Positions 10,358 to 19,334 of a stretch of DNA of 64,000 nucleotides are shown in pieces (within the stretch, counting starts at the first letter, position 1; each line of letters begins with the position of its first letter). Source of the stretch: Streptomyces griseoflavus (GTDB taxonomy: Bacteria > Actinomycetota > Actinomycetes > Streptomycetales > Streptomycetaceae); assembly GCF_014649995.1 (NCBI RefSeq), contig NZ_BMUC01000011.1, positions 124,001-188,000 on the forward strand. Reading direction: 5' to 3'. A program made the translations under genes and the position numbers. The notes under the pieces are model-generated. The model made no database searches, had not been told where the DNA came from, and saw only the letters and a list, made by a program, of their open reading frames with translations.

Positions 10358-12409
10358 TCAGCGTGCCCGGACCCCGACCTCGTACAGCGAGTAACCCCAG
10401 TCGGTCGCCCGGTCCAGGAACCGCAGGCGGACGTAGCGGGCGGACGCGGGCGGGAACACGGCCGTGTCCAGGCCGCCGTCGCCGGAGGTGGTGGACCACG
10501 CGGTGCGCCAGTTCGTGCCGTCGGTGGACAGTTCGACGCGGTACGCGGTGCCGTACGCCCGTTCCCAGTCCGGTGTGACCCGTCCGACCCGGCGGGTCTC
10601 GCCGAGGTCGATGCGGAGCCACTGGTCGTCGCTCCAGTCGCTCGCCCAGCGGGTGCCCCGGTCGCCGTCGACGGCCCGGCCGGGCGCGTAGCTGGTGAAC
10701 GGGTTCCACTCGGCCGAGCTCGCGGTGACCGTCGCGCCCTCGGCGAGGTTCGTCCCGGCGCGGTGCGCCTCGGAGGCACCCCAGGTGTCGAGGTAAGACT
10801 CGGCGCCGCGGAAGAGGTCGTCCACCACGTCCTGTCCGCCGACGCGGCGGATGTCCTCGATCCAGTCGGGGACGAGACCGTAGTGCGCCGCTCCGTCGGT
10901 GTTCAGGTCCCAGGTGCGCTCGCCGGTGGTCTGCCGGTCGAGGACGGAGCCGCCGTCGACGCTCCGGAAGGGGTAGGTCACCTTGTTCGGGGCGTCGGCG
11001 CCGCGCGGGGCCGGCCAGCCGCCGACGCCGTTCATGTCGGTTCCGTACCCGTACCCGACTCCGTACGTGTCGCGCAGGGCCTCGGTGCGCTTCGCCTCCG
11101 CGACGAAGCCCTCGGAGCCGTGCATGTACTGGGCGGTGAAACCGCCCAGTCCGTAGAGCCGTCCGGTCCAGTCCGTGTCCATCCAGCTGTGCGAGGAGAG
11201 GACGCCGGGGTAGGACTCGGCCTCGAAGAGGTCCAGCACCCTGCCCGTGGCCTTGACGCTCATGTGGTCGATCTCGAGCATCATGTTGCGTTCCATCATG
11301 CCGCGCACGGCGTACTCGCCGAGTTCCGTGAGCCCCCGTACGTTGCACCGTGCGTCGGCGGCGTACGAGGGGACCTCCGTGCCGGCGGGGAGCCTCTTCT
11401 CCGCCTCGGCCGCCGGGGCGTCGCCGATCGGGTTGTCGGCTTGCGGCCCGGTGCACTTCTCGGTCCTCCAGAAGGTGCCGGTGGACAGGAACTGCCCGAC
11501 GTTGATCGCGGTGCCGAGTGCGCCCGGGTCGAAGCGCACGCCGCACAGCGCGTTGTCGAACTTGTGGCAGAGGAACATGCTGCGCACGCCCAGCGCGTAC
11601 AGCTCGTCCAGTCCGGCGTCGATGTCGGCCCGGTCGCACTGCGCGACGTCCAGGATCTGCTTGCAGCCGAAGGGTTCGGAGGTCTCGACTCCGAGGACGA
11701 CCGCGAGCTTGCCCCGGGCGACGACGTCCCGCGCCTGCGTGCTGTCGGTGACGACGCGGAACCAGCCCTTGCCCGGGCCGCCGTACATCCCGTCGATGTA
11801 CGCCTGCATGTCGTAGGTCAGTTTCGCCTGGAGCCTGATCGACGTCATCTCGTCGCAGCTTCGGTCCTTGAAGAAGTACACCGAGCAGATCACGCCGTTG
11901 GTGACGAGGTCGTTCACCAGGACCCGCTGGCCGCCGCGCCAGGCCCGTTCGATCCAGGCGTAGTAGTTCTGCTGGTGGGTGAGCGAGTCGTGGGCGGGCC
12001 AGTCCCGGAAGGTGGGCCAGCCGGCCGGATCGTGCCAGCCGTCGCCGCCGCCCGTGATGAAGTCGAAGACGGCGAGGGAGCCGTCGGGGTAGTGCTCGGG
12101 GCAGTCCCTGAGCGCGTCGGCGACGCCCTTCGGCGAGAACGCCCTGCCGCAGATGAGCCGGCCTCCGAAGGCCTCGTTGGACATGATGTGGTTGTGCGCG
12201 TCGACGAACCCGCGCACCTCACCATTCGCGCCGGTTCCCGTGAAGGGCTCGCCGGTGACGTCGACGCCGGAGTCCGGCGCCGGCCGGGCGGTGGGCTCCC
12301 ACCAGCCCCCGTCGGCAGCGGAGCCGGGCGTGGGGGTGAGGGCCGCGGCCAGCACGAGGAGGAGCAGCGTGACGACCGCGAGGTGTCGTCGTGTGCGGTT
12401 CGTGGTCAT
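10358..12409 (-). CDS. Secreted metal-dependent hydrolase-like protein with F5/8 type C domain
   Basis: A 683-residue exported protein. A signal peptide (about residues 1-32, hydrophobic LAVVTLLLLVLAAALT) precedes a large amidohydrolase-like region with VDAHNHIMSNEAF near residue 68, MLEIDHMSVKATG and SSHSWMD, which are positions expected for metal-binding histidines of a TIM-barrel hydrolase. The last ~135 residues are a discoidin (F5/8 type C) domain with WNPFTSYAPGRAVDGDRGTRW and QWLRIDLG, likely binding carbohydrate. The substrate is unknown. ATG 12409 has GGAGGG 9 bases upstream. It converges on glpD with only 10 bases between them. Confidence 0.8.
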   Translation of the reverse strand: MTTNRTRRHLAVVTLLLLVLAAALTPTPGSAADGGWWEPTARPAPDSGVDVTGEPFTGTGANGEVRGFVDAHNHIMSNEAFGGRLICGRAFSPKGVADALRDCPEHYPDGSLAVFDFITGGGDGWHDPAGWPTFRDWPAHDSLTHQQNYYAWIERAWRGGQRVLVNDLVTNGVICSVYFFKDRSCDEMTSIRLQAKLTYDMQAYIDGMYGGPGKGWFRVVTDSTQARDVVARGKLAVVLGVETSEPFGCKQILDVAQCDRADIDAGLDELYALGVRSMFLCHKFDNALCGVRFDPGALGTAINVGQFLSTGTFWRTEKCTGPQADNPIGDAPAAEAEKRLPAGTEVPSYAADARCNVRGLTELGEYAVRGMMERNMMLEIDHMSVKATGRVLDLFEAESYPGVLSSHSWMDTDWTGRLYGLGGFTAQYMHGSEGFVAEAKRTEALRDTYGVGYGYGTDMNGVGGWPAPRGADAPNKVTYPFRSVDGGSVLDRQTTGERTWDLNTDGAAHYGLVPDWIEDIRRVGGQDVVDDLFRGAESYLDTWGASEAHRAGTNLAEGATVTASSAEWNPFTSYAPGRAVDGDRGTRWASDWSDDQWLRIDLGETRRVGRVTPDWERAYGTAYRVELSTDGTNWRTAWSTTSGDGGLDTAVFPPASARYVRLRFLDRATDWGYSLYEVGVRAR

Positions 12410-12463
12410 GGCGCACGTCCCTCCGTCATGGAGTTGTCATGAGCGGCACAAGGCCCTGGGCCG

Positions 12464-12492
12464 AGAATCGCTACTGACGCGTAGGGCGTCAA
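12464..12492 (-). promoter_or_regulatory. Promoter with overlapping palindrome for the secreted hydrolase
   Basis: On the minus strand TTGACG and GATTCT are 17 bases apart, a good fit to the housekeeping -35/-10 pattern, giving a leader of about 48 bases. A perfect inverted repeat TGACGC-GTAGG-GCGTCA (12475-12491) covers the -35 and the start of the spacer, a typical place for repressor binding. Confidence 0.55.
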
Positions 12493-12638
12493 GGGTGCGC
12501 GCGTCACCGGCCGTCGGGAGATCGGGGCCGGGCGGCGGGAAACCCGCCGGGGCGACATCCGCGAGGGCGGTCCGCGCACCCCTCACAGGCGCCGGCCGGG
12601 CCCCGCCCCCGCGCCACTCCCGCGCGCCCGGGAGACTC

Positions 12639-12995
12639 CTAGTCCTCGCCGCCGGTCTCGTAGTGGAGGGAGATGGAACGCAGGACGTCGGCGGACGACA
12701 CGTCGGTGCGGCCCTCGTCGTGGATCTCGGCGAGCTGGACGAAGGCGAAGGTGAGGGACGAGGCGATCTGGACGATGGCGGGGCCGAGCTTCGCCGTGAC
12801 GATGTCCGCCACCTCGCGCGCGGACGCGTCGGCCGGCAGCTGGACGTGCGGCAGCATCTCCTCCAGGAGGGTGGCGACCGCTCCGTTCCCGGCCACGTCG
12901 GCGTCGGGGTTCTCACGCAGCCGGCGCCGCATTTCGAGGGCCTCGGTGAGGATGCCGACGCTCCGCTGCATGATCTCCCGCTGTTCCATGGGCAC
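12639..12995 (-). CDS. Small hypothetical protein
   Basis: A 118-residue, predominantly helical protein of unknown function. It contains no recognisable domain. The stretch REVADIVTAKLGPAIVQIASSLTFAFVQLAEIHDEG looks like packed helices rather than a membrane segment. The start may be GTG at 12995 or ATG at 12989, and neither has a strong ribosome site. Codon usage is normal for the window. It stands alone between the secreted hydrolase and a PP2C gene transcribed the other way, with about 230 and 180 bases of flanking non-coding DNA. Confidence 0.6.
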   Translation of the reverse strand: MPMEQREIMQRSVGILTEALEMRRRLRENPDADVAGNGAVATLLEEMLPHVQLPADASAREVADIVTAKLGPAIVQIASSLTFAFVQLAEIHDEGRTDVSSADVLRSISLHYETGGED

Positions 12996-13175
12996 AGCCT
13001 AGACAGAGGCGGCGACCGGCCGGGCGGGAACGGCGGTCCGGGCCCCGCGGCGGGCCCGAACGCGACTGGCCCAGCCGCCGTTTCGCCGACTATCATTCCT
13101 TCCGTATGCGAATGCGCGCTACGTCCCCCGACGGCGGCCACCGCGCGTTGGTGTCCTCGCCCCAGTGAGTGATCC

Positions 13176-14006
13176 ATGTCCCGCACCGGCTCCACGGACG
13201 ACGGCGACGAGCTGCTGATCAGGCTCGGGACGCTGACGGCGCAGGCACGCGCGCAGGCCGAGCTGCAGCGCTCCCGGGTGGAACTGGCCGTCGCCCTGCA
13301 GCGCGGCATGCTGCCGAGGGGGCTGCCGGCCGCCGACGGCGTGCGGCTGTCCGTGCGGTACGCGCCCGCGAACCAGGGTCTCAACGTGGGCGGGGACTGG
13401 TACGACGCGTTCACCATGCCCGACGGCCGGCTCGGTCTGTCCATCGGCGACGTGCAGGGGCACAACATCGAGGCCGCGGCCTTCATGGGGCAGGTCCGGG
13501 CCGGGCTGCGGGCGCTGGCCTCCGTGGACAGCGACCCCGGCGAGCTCCTCGCCCGGACGAACGAACTGCTGTTGTCGCTGGGCTCCGACCTGTTCGCCAC
13601 CTGCACCTTCCTGCGGCTCGACCCGGACACCCGGCTGCTGGAGAGTGCCCGCGCCGGGCATCTGCCGTGCGTGTGGGCGACCGCGGACGGCCACAGCGGG
13701 GTGACCCGGGACGAGGGCGGCCCGCCGCTCGGGGTCCAGTCCGCCATGGACTACCCCGTCACCCGGTACCGGCTCGACACCGGCGGCATGTTCGTGATGC
13801 TCACCGACGGGGTGGTGGAGGGGCCGTCCATGCCGCTCGACGAGGGCCTGCACCGGGCGGCGCGGCTCGCGGGTACGGCGGCGGTCGCGGGCATGGACAC
13901 GGAAGCGCTCGCCGCCGCCCTGATCAAGGGCGCGGAGCGGGTGGGGCACGACGACGACGCGGCCGTCCTGGTGATCGGACACGAGAGGCTGGACAGTCAT
14001 CCATAG
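13176..14006 (+). CDS. PP2C/SpoIIE-type serine phosphatase (short form)
   Basis: A 276-residue protein that is almost only the SpoIIE-type PPM phosphatase domain, preceded by a short coiled-coil-like stretch (AQARAQAELQRSRVELAVALQRGMLP). Metal-site motifs are present: NVGGDWYDAF, LSIGDVQGHNIEAA, ARAGHLP and a late HDDDAAVLVI. The usual DVxGHG is DVQGHN here. Such proteins dephosphorylate STAS anti-sigma antagonists or related targets. It has no sensor domain of its own, unlike the two larger phosphatases at 29270 and 40648, so a partner must supply the signal. It is followed by a MASE1 membrane gene 52 bases downstream, which may provide that input. Confidence 0.87.
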   Translation: MSRTGSTDDGDELLIRLGTLTAQARAQAELQRSRVELAVALQRGMLPRGLPAADGVRLSVRYAPANQGLNVGGDWYDAFTMPDGRLGLSIGDVQGHNIEAAAFMGQVRAGLRALASVDSDPGELLARTNELLLSLGSDLFATCTFLRLDPDTRLLESARAGHLPCVWATADGHSGVTRDEGGPPLGVQSAMDYPVTRYRLDTGGMFVMLTDGVVEGPSMPLDEGLHRAARLAGTAAVAGMDTEALAAALIKGAERVGHDDDAAVLVIGHERLDSHP

Positions 14007-14058
14007 GGCCGACAGGACCCGCGGTCCCACCTCGCCGACACGGCGGCACCGGTGTGTG

Positions 14059-15066
14059 ATGGCTGGTGTGGTGGCTCGCCAGGATCTCCGTACACCGGCC
14101 GTCTTCGTGCTCGAGACGCTGGCCGTCGCCGCCTGCTACTACGCCGGGGGACGGCTGGGGCTGCTGAGGGACTTCACCGTCGCCGGTGCCGTGGTGTCGC
14201 CCGTGTGGCCGCCGACCGGCGTGGCCGTCGCCGGCCTGCTGCTCCTCGGGCCGCGCTGCTGGGCGGGGATCGCGCTGGGCGCCCTGCTCGTCCTCCTGCA
14301 CCTCACCTCCCCGCAGCCGGCTTCGGTGGGCGTCCTCGTGGGCAGCACCGCGGCGCCCGTGGCCGGATACCTCCTGCTGCGCAGGGTCGGCTTCCGTACG
14401 GATCTCAGCCGATTACGCGACTGTCTCGCCCTGGTGTTCCTGGCCGCCTTCGCGGCCATGCTGATCAGCTCGTCGACCGGCGCCGCACTCCTCGTCGCCA
14501 CGGGTGACCTTCCCGGAAGGGACTTCTGGGGGGTGTGGCTGGCCTGGTGGGTGGGCGACGCGATGGGCGTACTGCTCATCACCCCGGTCCTGCTCCTGCT
14601 CCCCCGGCTGCGCCGCCCACCGCGCTGGTCGAGATGGCAGGAGGCGGTGGGGCTGGCGGTGGTCGCCGGCTGCCTCGTGCCGCTGGCCACGCGCAGTCCT
14701 GCGAGTCTGCTCTTCTCGGTCTATCCGCTGCTGATCTGGGCGGCGCTGCGGTTCGAGCTGCCCGGCAGCATGCTCTGCGCGCTGTTCGCGTCCGTCATGG
14801 CCACGGTGGCGGCGACCGAGGGGATCGGTCCCTTCGCGCACCTGACCGAGGTCCAGGTGATGGCCAATCTGCAGGCCTTCAACGGGGCGATGGCGCTGAC
14901 CTCCCTGCTGCTGTCCGCGGTGATCACCGAACAGCGCAACACACGGCGGTCGGTGGAGCGGGCCTGTCAGGAGTTGGTGGAGGTGCTGGAGCATCTGACG
15001 GCGGGGGAGTCCGCGGCCGGGCCGGCGCCGCGGGAGGGGGGCGGGCGGCCGCGGGACACGTCGTAG
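14059..15066 (+). CDS. MASE1 domain membrane sensor without an output domain
   Basis: About 335 residues with eight or more hydrophobic segments and MASE1 hallmarks: SPVWPPTGVAVAGLLLLG near residue 55 and WLAWWVGDAMGVLLITP near residue 165. MASE1 is usually the sensory part of histidine kinases or GGDEF proteins. Here the protein ends with a short helical, charged tail and no kinase, cyclase or phosphatase domain. The preceding PP2C gene is in the same orientation, so the pair may be a split sensor-phosphatase, which is inference. The start may be GTG 14056 or ATG 14059, and neither has a clear ribosome site. Confidence 0.78.
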   Translation: MAGVVARQDLRTPAVFVLETLAVAACYYAGGRLGLLRDFTVAGAVVSPVWPPTGVAVAGLLLLGPRCWAGIALGALLVLLHLTSPQPASVGVLVGSTAAPVAGYLLLRRVGFRTDLSRLRDCLALVFLAAFAAMLISSSTGAALLVATGDLPGRDFWGVWLAWWVGDAMGVLLITPVLLLLPRLRRPPRWSRWQEAVGLAVVAGCLVPLATRSPASLLFSVYPLLIWAALRFELPGSMLCALFASVMATVAATEGIGPFAHLTEVQVMANLQAFNGAMALTSLLLSAVITEQRNTRRSVERACQELVEVLEHLTAGESAAGPAPREGGGRPRDTS

Positions 15067-15109
15067 CGTCCTTCGTCCCCCGCGCCCCTTGCCGTCCCCG
15101 GCCCGGGCG

Positions 15110-15964
15110 TCACTCGCTCAGGGACACGGCGTCGCCCATCACCACCACCGGACTCCGGTCGGGGTCGAGGGCGCGCAGCAGGTCCCGCATGTGCTGCTTC
15201 TGGAGGCTGACGCATCCCTGGGTGGGCCCCTGATGGTCGACGTGCAGCCAGATGCCGCCGCCCCGGTCGCCGCCGAGGGGACGGGTCAGGTCCAATGGTG
15301 TGGTGCCCGGCTCGCGGTTGTAGTCGATGGCGACGACGTAGTCGAAGGACCCCGCCAGAGGTTCGCCCTGGAAGCCGGTGCCGCTGACGCTGAACCCGTC
15401 CGACCGGTCGTAGGGCATGTCGGTGCCGGGGTCGGGCAGCAGTCCCCCGGCGTCGGTGAGGGTGTAGACGCCGATCGGTGAGCGGAGGTCGCCCGCCCAG
15501 TGGTCGTCGGTCCAGCCCTTGAGGGCGTTGCGCGCGGGCCACGCCGGTCCCGCCTCCCAGCCGGAACCGGTGTGCTCGTACAGCACGGCCTCGGAGCGGT
15601 TGGCGTCCTTGCCCCTGCCGGTCACCACGAGCACCTGGCGGGCCCGTTCCGGGAGCCATGCCCGTGTCCGGGGGCCGAGGCCGGGGATGTGGGCGGGCGC
15701 GCGCGTCTCCGCCCCGGCGCCGCTGCGGCCCTGGGCGGTGTTCGCGGTGCCGGGCGGCCCGGCGGCCGGCCCGGTGCGCCCCGCGGTGTCCGCGGTCGGG
15801 CCGCCGGTGCCCGCCCCGCATCCGGTCAGGGCCGCCAGGACGAGGAGGACGACGGCCGCCGACCGCACACGGCCGCGTGCCCGGGCCGGGATCGCGGCTC
15901 GGCCTCCGGCCCGGGACGGAGCTCGAAGACGCGGACGGTGCGGGCAGTCGAAGGATGAAACCAT
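15110..15964 (-). CDS. L,D-transpeptidase (YkuD)-family lipoprotein
   Basis: A 284-residue exported protein. A long, basic N-terminus leads into the hydrophobic segment AAVVLLVLAALTGC, whose LTGC is a lipobox, so the protein is probably membrane-anchored. A low-complexity Gly/Ala/Pro linker follows. The C-terminal ~170 residues contain RSPIGVYTLTDAGG and IWLHVDHQGPTQGCVSL, the YkuD-type active site with the catalytic cysteine in QGCVSL. The canonical arginine after the cysteine motif is not obvious. It may crosslink peptidoglycan or attach proteins to it. The frame stays open far upstream of the ATG at 15964 without a plausible start. Confidence 0.75.
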   Translation of the reverse strand: MVSSFDCPHRPRLRAPSRAGGRAAIPARARGRVRSAAVVLLVLAALTGCGAGTGGPTADTAGRTGPAAGPPGTANTAQGRSGAGAETRAPAHIPGLGPRTRAWLPERARQVLVVTGRGKDANRSEAVLYEHTGSGWEAGPAWPARNALKGWTDDHWAGDLRSPIGVYTLTDAGGLLPDPGTDMPYDRSDGFSVSGTGFQGEPLAGSFDYVVAIDYNREPGTTPLDLTRPLGGDRGGGIWLHVDHQGPTQGCVSLQKQHMRDLLRALDPDRSPVVVMGDAVSLSE

Positions 15965-16694
15965 GGTCTCAGCCTGACTTCGACTCGCCGGATTCGCCTC
16001 AGCTCCCGGCGCGAGTCCGGCGAAGTCCCCCGTCTGCGCCGCTCCCTTGTGGCGTCGCCCGGCCCCGAACGGCACCCGGACGGGTGAGGGAAGCGCACTC
16101 CGGGTGGAGTACCGGCCCGCCGGACGGAGTAGCGCGCCGATGTGGCGCCGCCGGTCGACGACGAACCGTGAGCCCCGCTCGACGGCCACGTCCCCTTGGG
16201 CCGAACCGGTGATGGTGACGTCCATCGGGGTGGGCGGCGCCGCGGACGCCGCCCCACGGCGGGGCGCGGGAGCCGGCTGAGGCGGGGACGCCGGAGTCGG
16301 CTGAGGCGGGGACGCTGGAGTCGGCTGAGGCGGGCGTCGGCGTCCGGCCCGGCGGGGTGGCTGCCGGGGCCTCAGGAAGGCCTCACGCGAGCGCCGTTGG
16401 CGCGGGGCGCCACGAACGGGTGAATTGTGGAGGACACCTCGACGGGTGCGCGGAGCGCCGTCCTCTTCGATGGCGGCGCTCATCCGGAGCGAGCGTGCGT
16501 CGCCGGGGGGCGTGAGGTGCACGGTGGCCGGTGCGGGCGTCGCCGGCGGGCGCACGGTGCGTCCGGGAAGCCCCTGCCGTCCGCCGCGCCGCCGGAGGAC
16601 GTCAACCGGGAACCCCACAGCAGAAACGGTCAACCGCACCCGGCCGTACCATGGCTGGTCATCAGGTGAACCAACGGGAAGAAAGGGGCACTTC
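15965..16694. other. 730-base non-coding interval between divergent genes
   Basis: There is no gene I can support here. The minus-strand frame of the lipoprotein stays open upstream and contains a stretch beginning MDVTITGSAQGDVAVERG that looks somewhat protein-like, which may be a decayed small gene. A threefold 24-base tandem repeat lies at 16269-16340. The last 60 bases before 16695 should hold the promoter of the next gene, but no clear -35/-10 pair was found. Confidence 0.45.
16269..16340. repeat. 24-base tandem repeat, three copies
   Basis: Units begin GGAGYCGGCTGAGGCGGG at 16269, 16293 and 16317. The first two are identical at 22 of 24 positions and the third diverges in its last bases. 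In one minus-strand frame they would read as PPQPTPAS repeats, but there is no supported gene around them. Confidence 0.7.
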
Positions 16695-17417
16695 GTGTCC
16701 GAGAACTCCACCGCCGCCACCGACCTCACCTCGCAGTACACCGCCCAGGTAGCGAACGACCTGGAGCGCAACGTCAAGGAGCAGGAGCGGGTCACCGCCG
16801 ACATCGCCGCGCTGCAGGAGCAGTTGACGGTGCTTCAGCACGACCACACGATCCTGGTGAACATGCAGCAGGCGCTGGGCCTTGCCGCGGCGCCCGCCGG
16901 GCCCGCGCCCGTGCACGAGTCCGGGGACGCGTCCGGCGCGGAGACGGCACCGGGCGGAGCGTCCGTCCCCGCGCAGCGCGGGCGGAGCGGCACCGGGCCG
17001 GGGGACCACAAGCCGAAGCGTGCGAAGAAGGAGACCGTGCGCGCCACCCCCGCCAAGGCCACCCGCAAGCCGGCCCCGGCCAAGGCGGAACGCCCCAAGG
17101 CGAAGGCGGGCAGGACCCGTCCGGCCGGGGCACGGTCGGCCGGGGCACGGGAGGGCCGGACGGACGGTCCCAAGCTGGTGGAACTCGTCCGCGCGCACCT
17201 GGACGGGCAGAGCGAACCGCGTTCGGCGGCGGAGGTGGCCGGGGCGCTGGGTGAGGCGCACCCCGAGCGCACCTTCAGGACCACGGTGGTGCGCAACACC
17301 CTGGAAGGTCTGGTCGCCCGCAACCGGGCGCAGCGCACCAAGCAGGGCACGTCGGTGTTCTACACCGCGCCCGACACCGACGGGCAGACCCCGAAGGCCG
17401 GCGAGGCAGGTTCGTGA
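16695..17417 (+). CDS. Coiled-coil, Lys/Ala-rich protein with winged-helix-like C-terminus
   Basis: A 240-residue soluble protein in three parts. Residues 20-55 form a probable coiled coil (NDLERNVKEQERVTADIAALQEQL, split by heptads). Residues 90-155 are a basic, Ala/Pro/Lys-rich linker resembling histone-H1-like tails. Residues 160-230 look like a winged helix (LVELVRAHLDGQ, SAAEVAGALGE, TTVVRNTLEGLVARN). The GTG start at 16695 has AAAGGGG 7 bases upstream. A nucleoid-associated or regulatory role is plausible from the layout but not shown. It ends 7 bases from the convergent DUF2264 gene. Confidence 0.68.
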   Translation: MSENSTAATDLTSQYTAQVANDLERNVKEQERVTADIAALQEQLTVLQHDHTILVNMQQALGLAAAPAGPAPVHESGDASGAETAPGGASVPAQRGRSGTGPGDHKPKRAKKETVRATPAKATRKPAPAKAERPKAKAGRTRPAGARSAGAREGRTDGPKLVELVRAHLDGQSEPRSAAEVAGALGEAHPERTFRTTVVRNTLEGLVARNRAQRTKQGTSVFYTAPDTDGQTPKAGEAGS

Positions 17418-17424
17418 CACCGGC

Positions 17425-19334
17425 TCATCCGCCCGCCGCGGGCGGGGAGTGACGCACGTCCACCGGATCGAAGGTGATCCGGGTACGGCCCGTGCCGTCG
17501 GCCCACACGACCTCGATCGCCCCGTCCTCGACCAGCACGTCTTCCACGGCGTCCGGCAACGGCGCCGGAGAGGGTTCCGCGGTGAGGGAGGCCAGGGCGA
17601 CGTGCACGGAGGTGCCCTCGCAGCGGCCGGTGAGGCGCGGGACGCGGGCCCAGGGGGTCCAGGCCGTGCCCTGCGGGGCGCTGACGAGCTCCGGGACCGC
17701 ACCGTCCCAGCCGTGCAGTCCGTACAGGGCGGAGGTCAGTGACTCCCCGGGGCCGGTGGCCCAGCCGGTGTGGGTGAGCCGGGTCCCCGGCGGCGCCCCC
17801 ACCACCCGGTGCGCCCGCAGTTCGTGGCGGCCGCGCGCCACGGTGACGCTCTCGACGCGCAGGCCCGGCACCATCGGCGGGCCCGAGGGGAAGACGGGCC
17901 GGTGCCAGGAGGCCGCCCAGCCCCAGCCGTCGCCGTGTCCGGCGCCGAGGGGGTGGATGCGGCGGCGCACACTGCGCCGCCCGCCGGACTCCACCGACAG
18001 ATGGTTGTCGGCGGTGTTCCCCGGTGCGGTGGGACCGGTGCGGGTGGAATAGGCCTGGCGTCCGTAGTGCGGGTCGTCCCCGGCCGCCGACTCGCCCTCG
18101 TGCGGGCGCACATGGTCGCTGCCGTGGTTGTGCAGCCGTACGATCCCGTCGGTCCGGGTCGCCTGGAGGAGCAGTCCGGGCGCGGGCAGCGCCAGCACCC
18201 GGTCGGCCTCCTCCACGGGCGCGGCCTCCTCGCGCGCCGTCCAGAAGTCGTGTCCGGCGGGGGCGAGCAGCGCGACGAACGCCTTCGACGCCCAGTACGG
18301 CGACGCCGGGCCCGAATAGCTCTGCAGTCCGGCCTCGTGCGGCCCGTACCAGCCGAGGCTCAGCAGGCCGTCGGCGGTCAGCGCGCCCCGGTCGAGGAAG
18401 TGGCGAAGGCTGCCGCTGGCGACCCGGCGCGAGGCGCCCGGTGTCAGCGGGGTGCTGCCGGTCAGGGCGCCCAGTGAGACGGCCGCCGAGGCGGCGAAGC
18501 GGTACGTCAGCGACCGGCCGAAGTGCAGGGGCGCCCCGTCCGCCGCGAACATCAGGGCGTAGCTCTCCAGGTGGGCGCGCAGACGTGCGCCGTGGTGGGC
18601 CAGGGCCTCGCCGTCGCCGGCGAGGTGGGCGTCGAGGACCGGGTAGAGGTGCAGGGCCCAGCCGTTGTAGTGGTCGAAGGCGCGTCCGTCCCCGTCGGCG
18701 TACCAGCCGTCGCCCCGGTACCAGCTCTCCAGGAGTTCCGCCGCGCGCCGCCGTGCGGCGGCCGTCTCGGCGTCGCCGCGGCCGACGGACTCCAGGAACC
18801 CGGCGACCGTGTACGGGAACAGGTACCAGTTGTTGGGCGCCGGGGTGTGCCGCAGCGCGCCCCGCAGCCACTCCTCCGCGCGGTCCCGCACACCGGCGTC
18901 GAGCCGTCTCCACAGCCAGGGTGCGGTCAGCCGCAGGCCGAGCGCGACCGAGGTCGCTTCGACCATCGGCTGTCCCCGCACGTCGAAGTCGAGGACCGGC
19001 GGCCAGGACTCGGTGTCGTCGCGGCCCGGGTGAGGGTGCCGGCGGCGAGGCCGCCCGCGTAGCGCTCCAGGAGGTTGTGCGGGTCGTGGCCGTCCGCGCC
19101 CGCCGTGCGGAACGCGGCGGCGAGGAACGTCCTGGCGTAGCCTTCGAGTCCGTCGGAGCGCACTCCCGAGCGTGAGGGCCGTCCGGGCAGGTCCAGCAGG
19201 GCGCCGCCGGGGGTGCTCCAGCGCCAGGCCGCGTCGAGGAGTCCGTCGGCCACCGCCTCCCAGTGGGCGCGGGTGTAACCGGTGCGGGGGCTCAGGGCGC
19301 GGTCGTCGGCGGGCAGTGCGAACGGGATGCTCAT
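17425..19334 (-). pseudogene. DUF2264 family protein, interrupted by a frameshift
   Basis: The reading frame is split. The N-terminal ~100 residues (from ATG 19334: RTGYTRAHWEAVADGLLDAAWRW ... LERYAGGLAAGT) are in one frame. The rest (DDTESWPPVLDFDVRGQPM ... onward) is in another. Joining them needs one extra base (or two fewer) near 19030-19040, after which the protein would be ordinary full-length DUF2264, roughly 635 residues with (alpha/alpha)6-type features such as PNNWYLFPYTVAGFLES. DUF2264 proteins occur in sugar-utilisation loci and are probably glycosidase-like. The ATG overlaps the stop of the upstream dehydrogenase (ATGA). It may be a real pseudogene or a sequencing error in a GC-rich run. 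Confidence 0.75.

Noticed and set aside
15110-16804. Extending the L,D-transpeptidase gene to a 564-residue protein
   Set aside because: The upstream part lacks a ribosome site, and the lipobox signal peptide must lie near the N-terminus, so ATG 15964 was kept.
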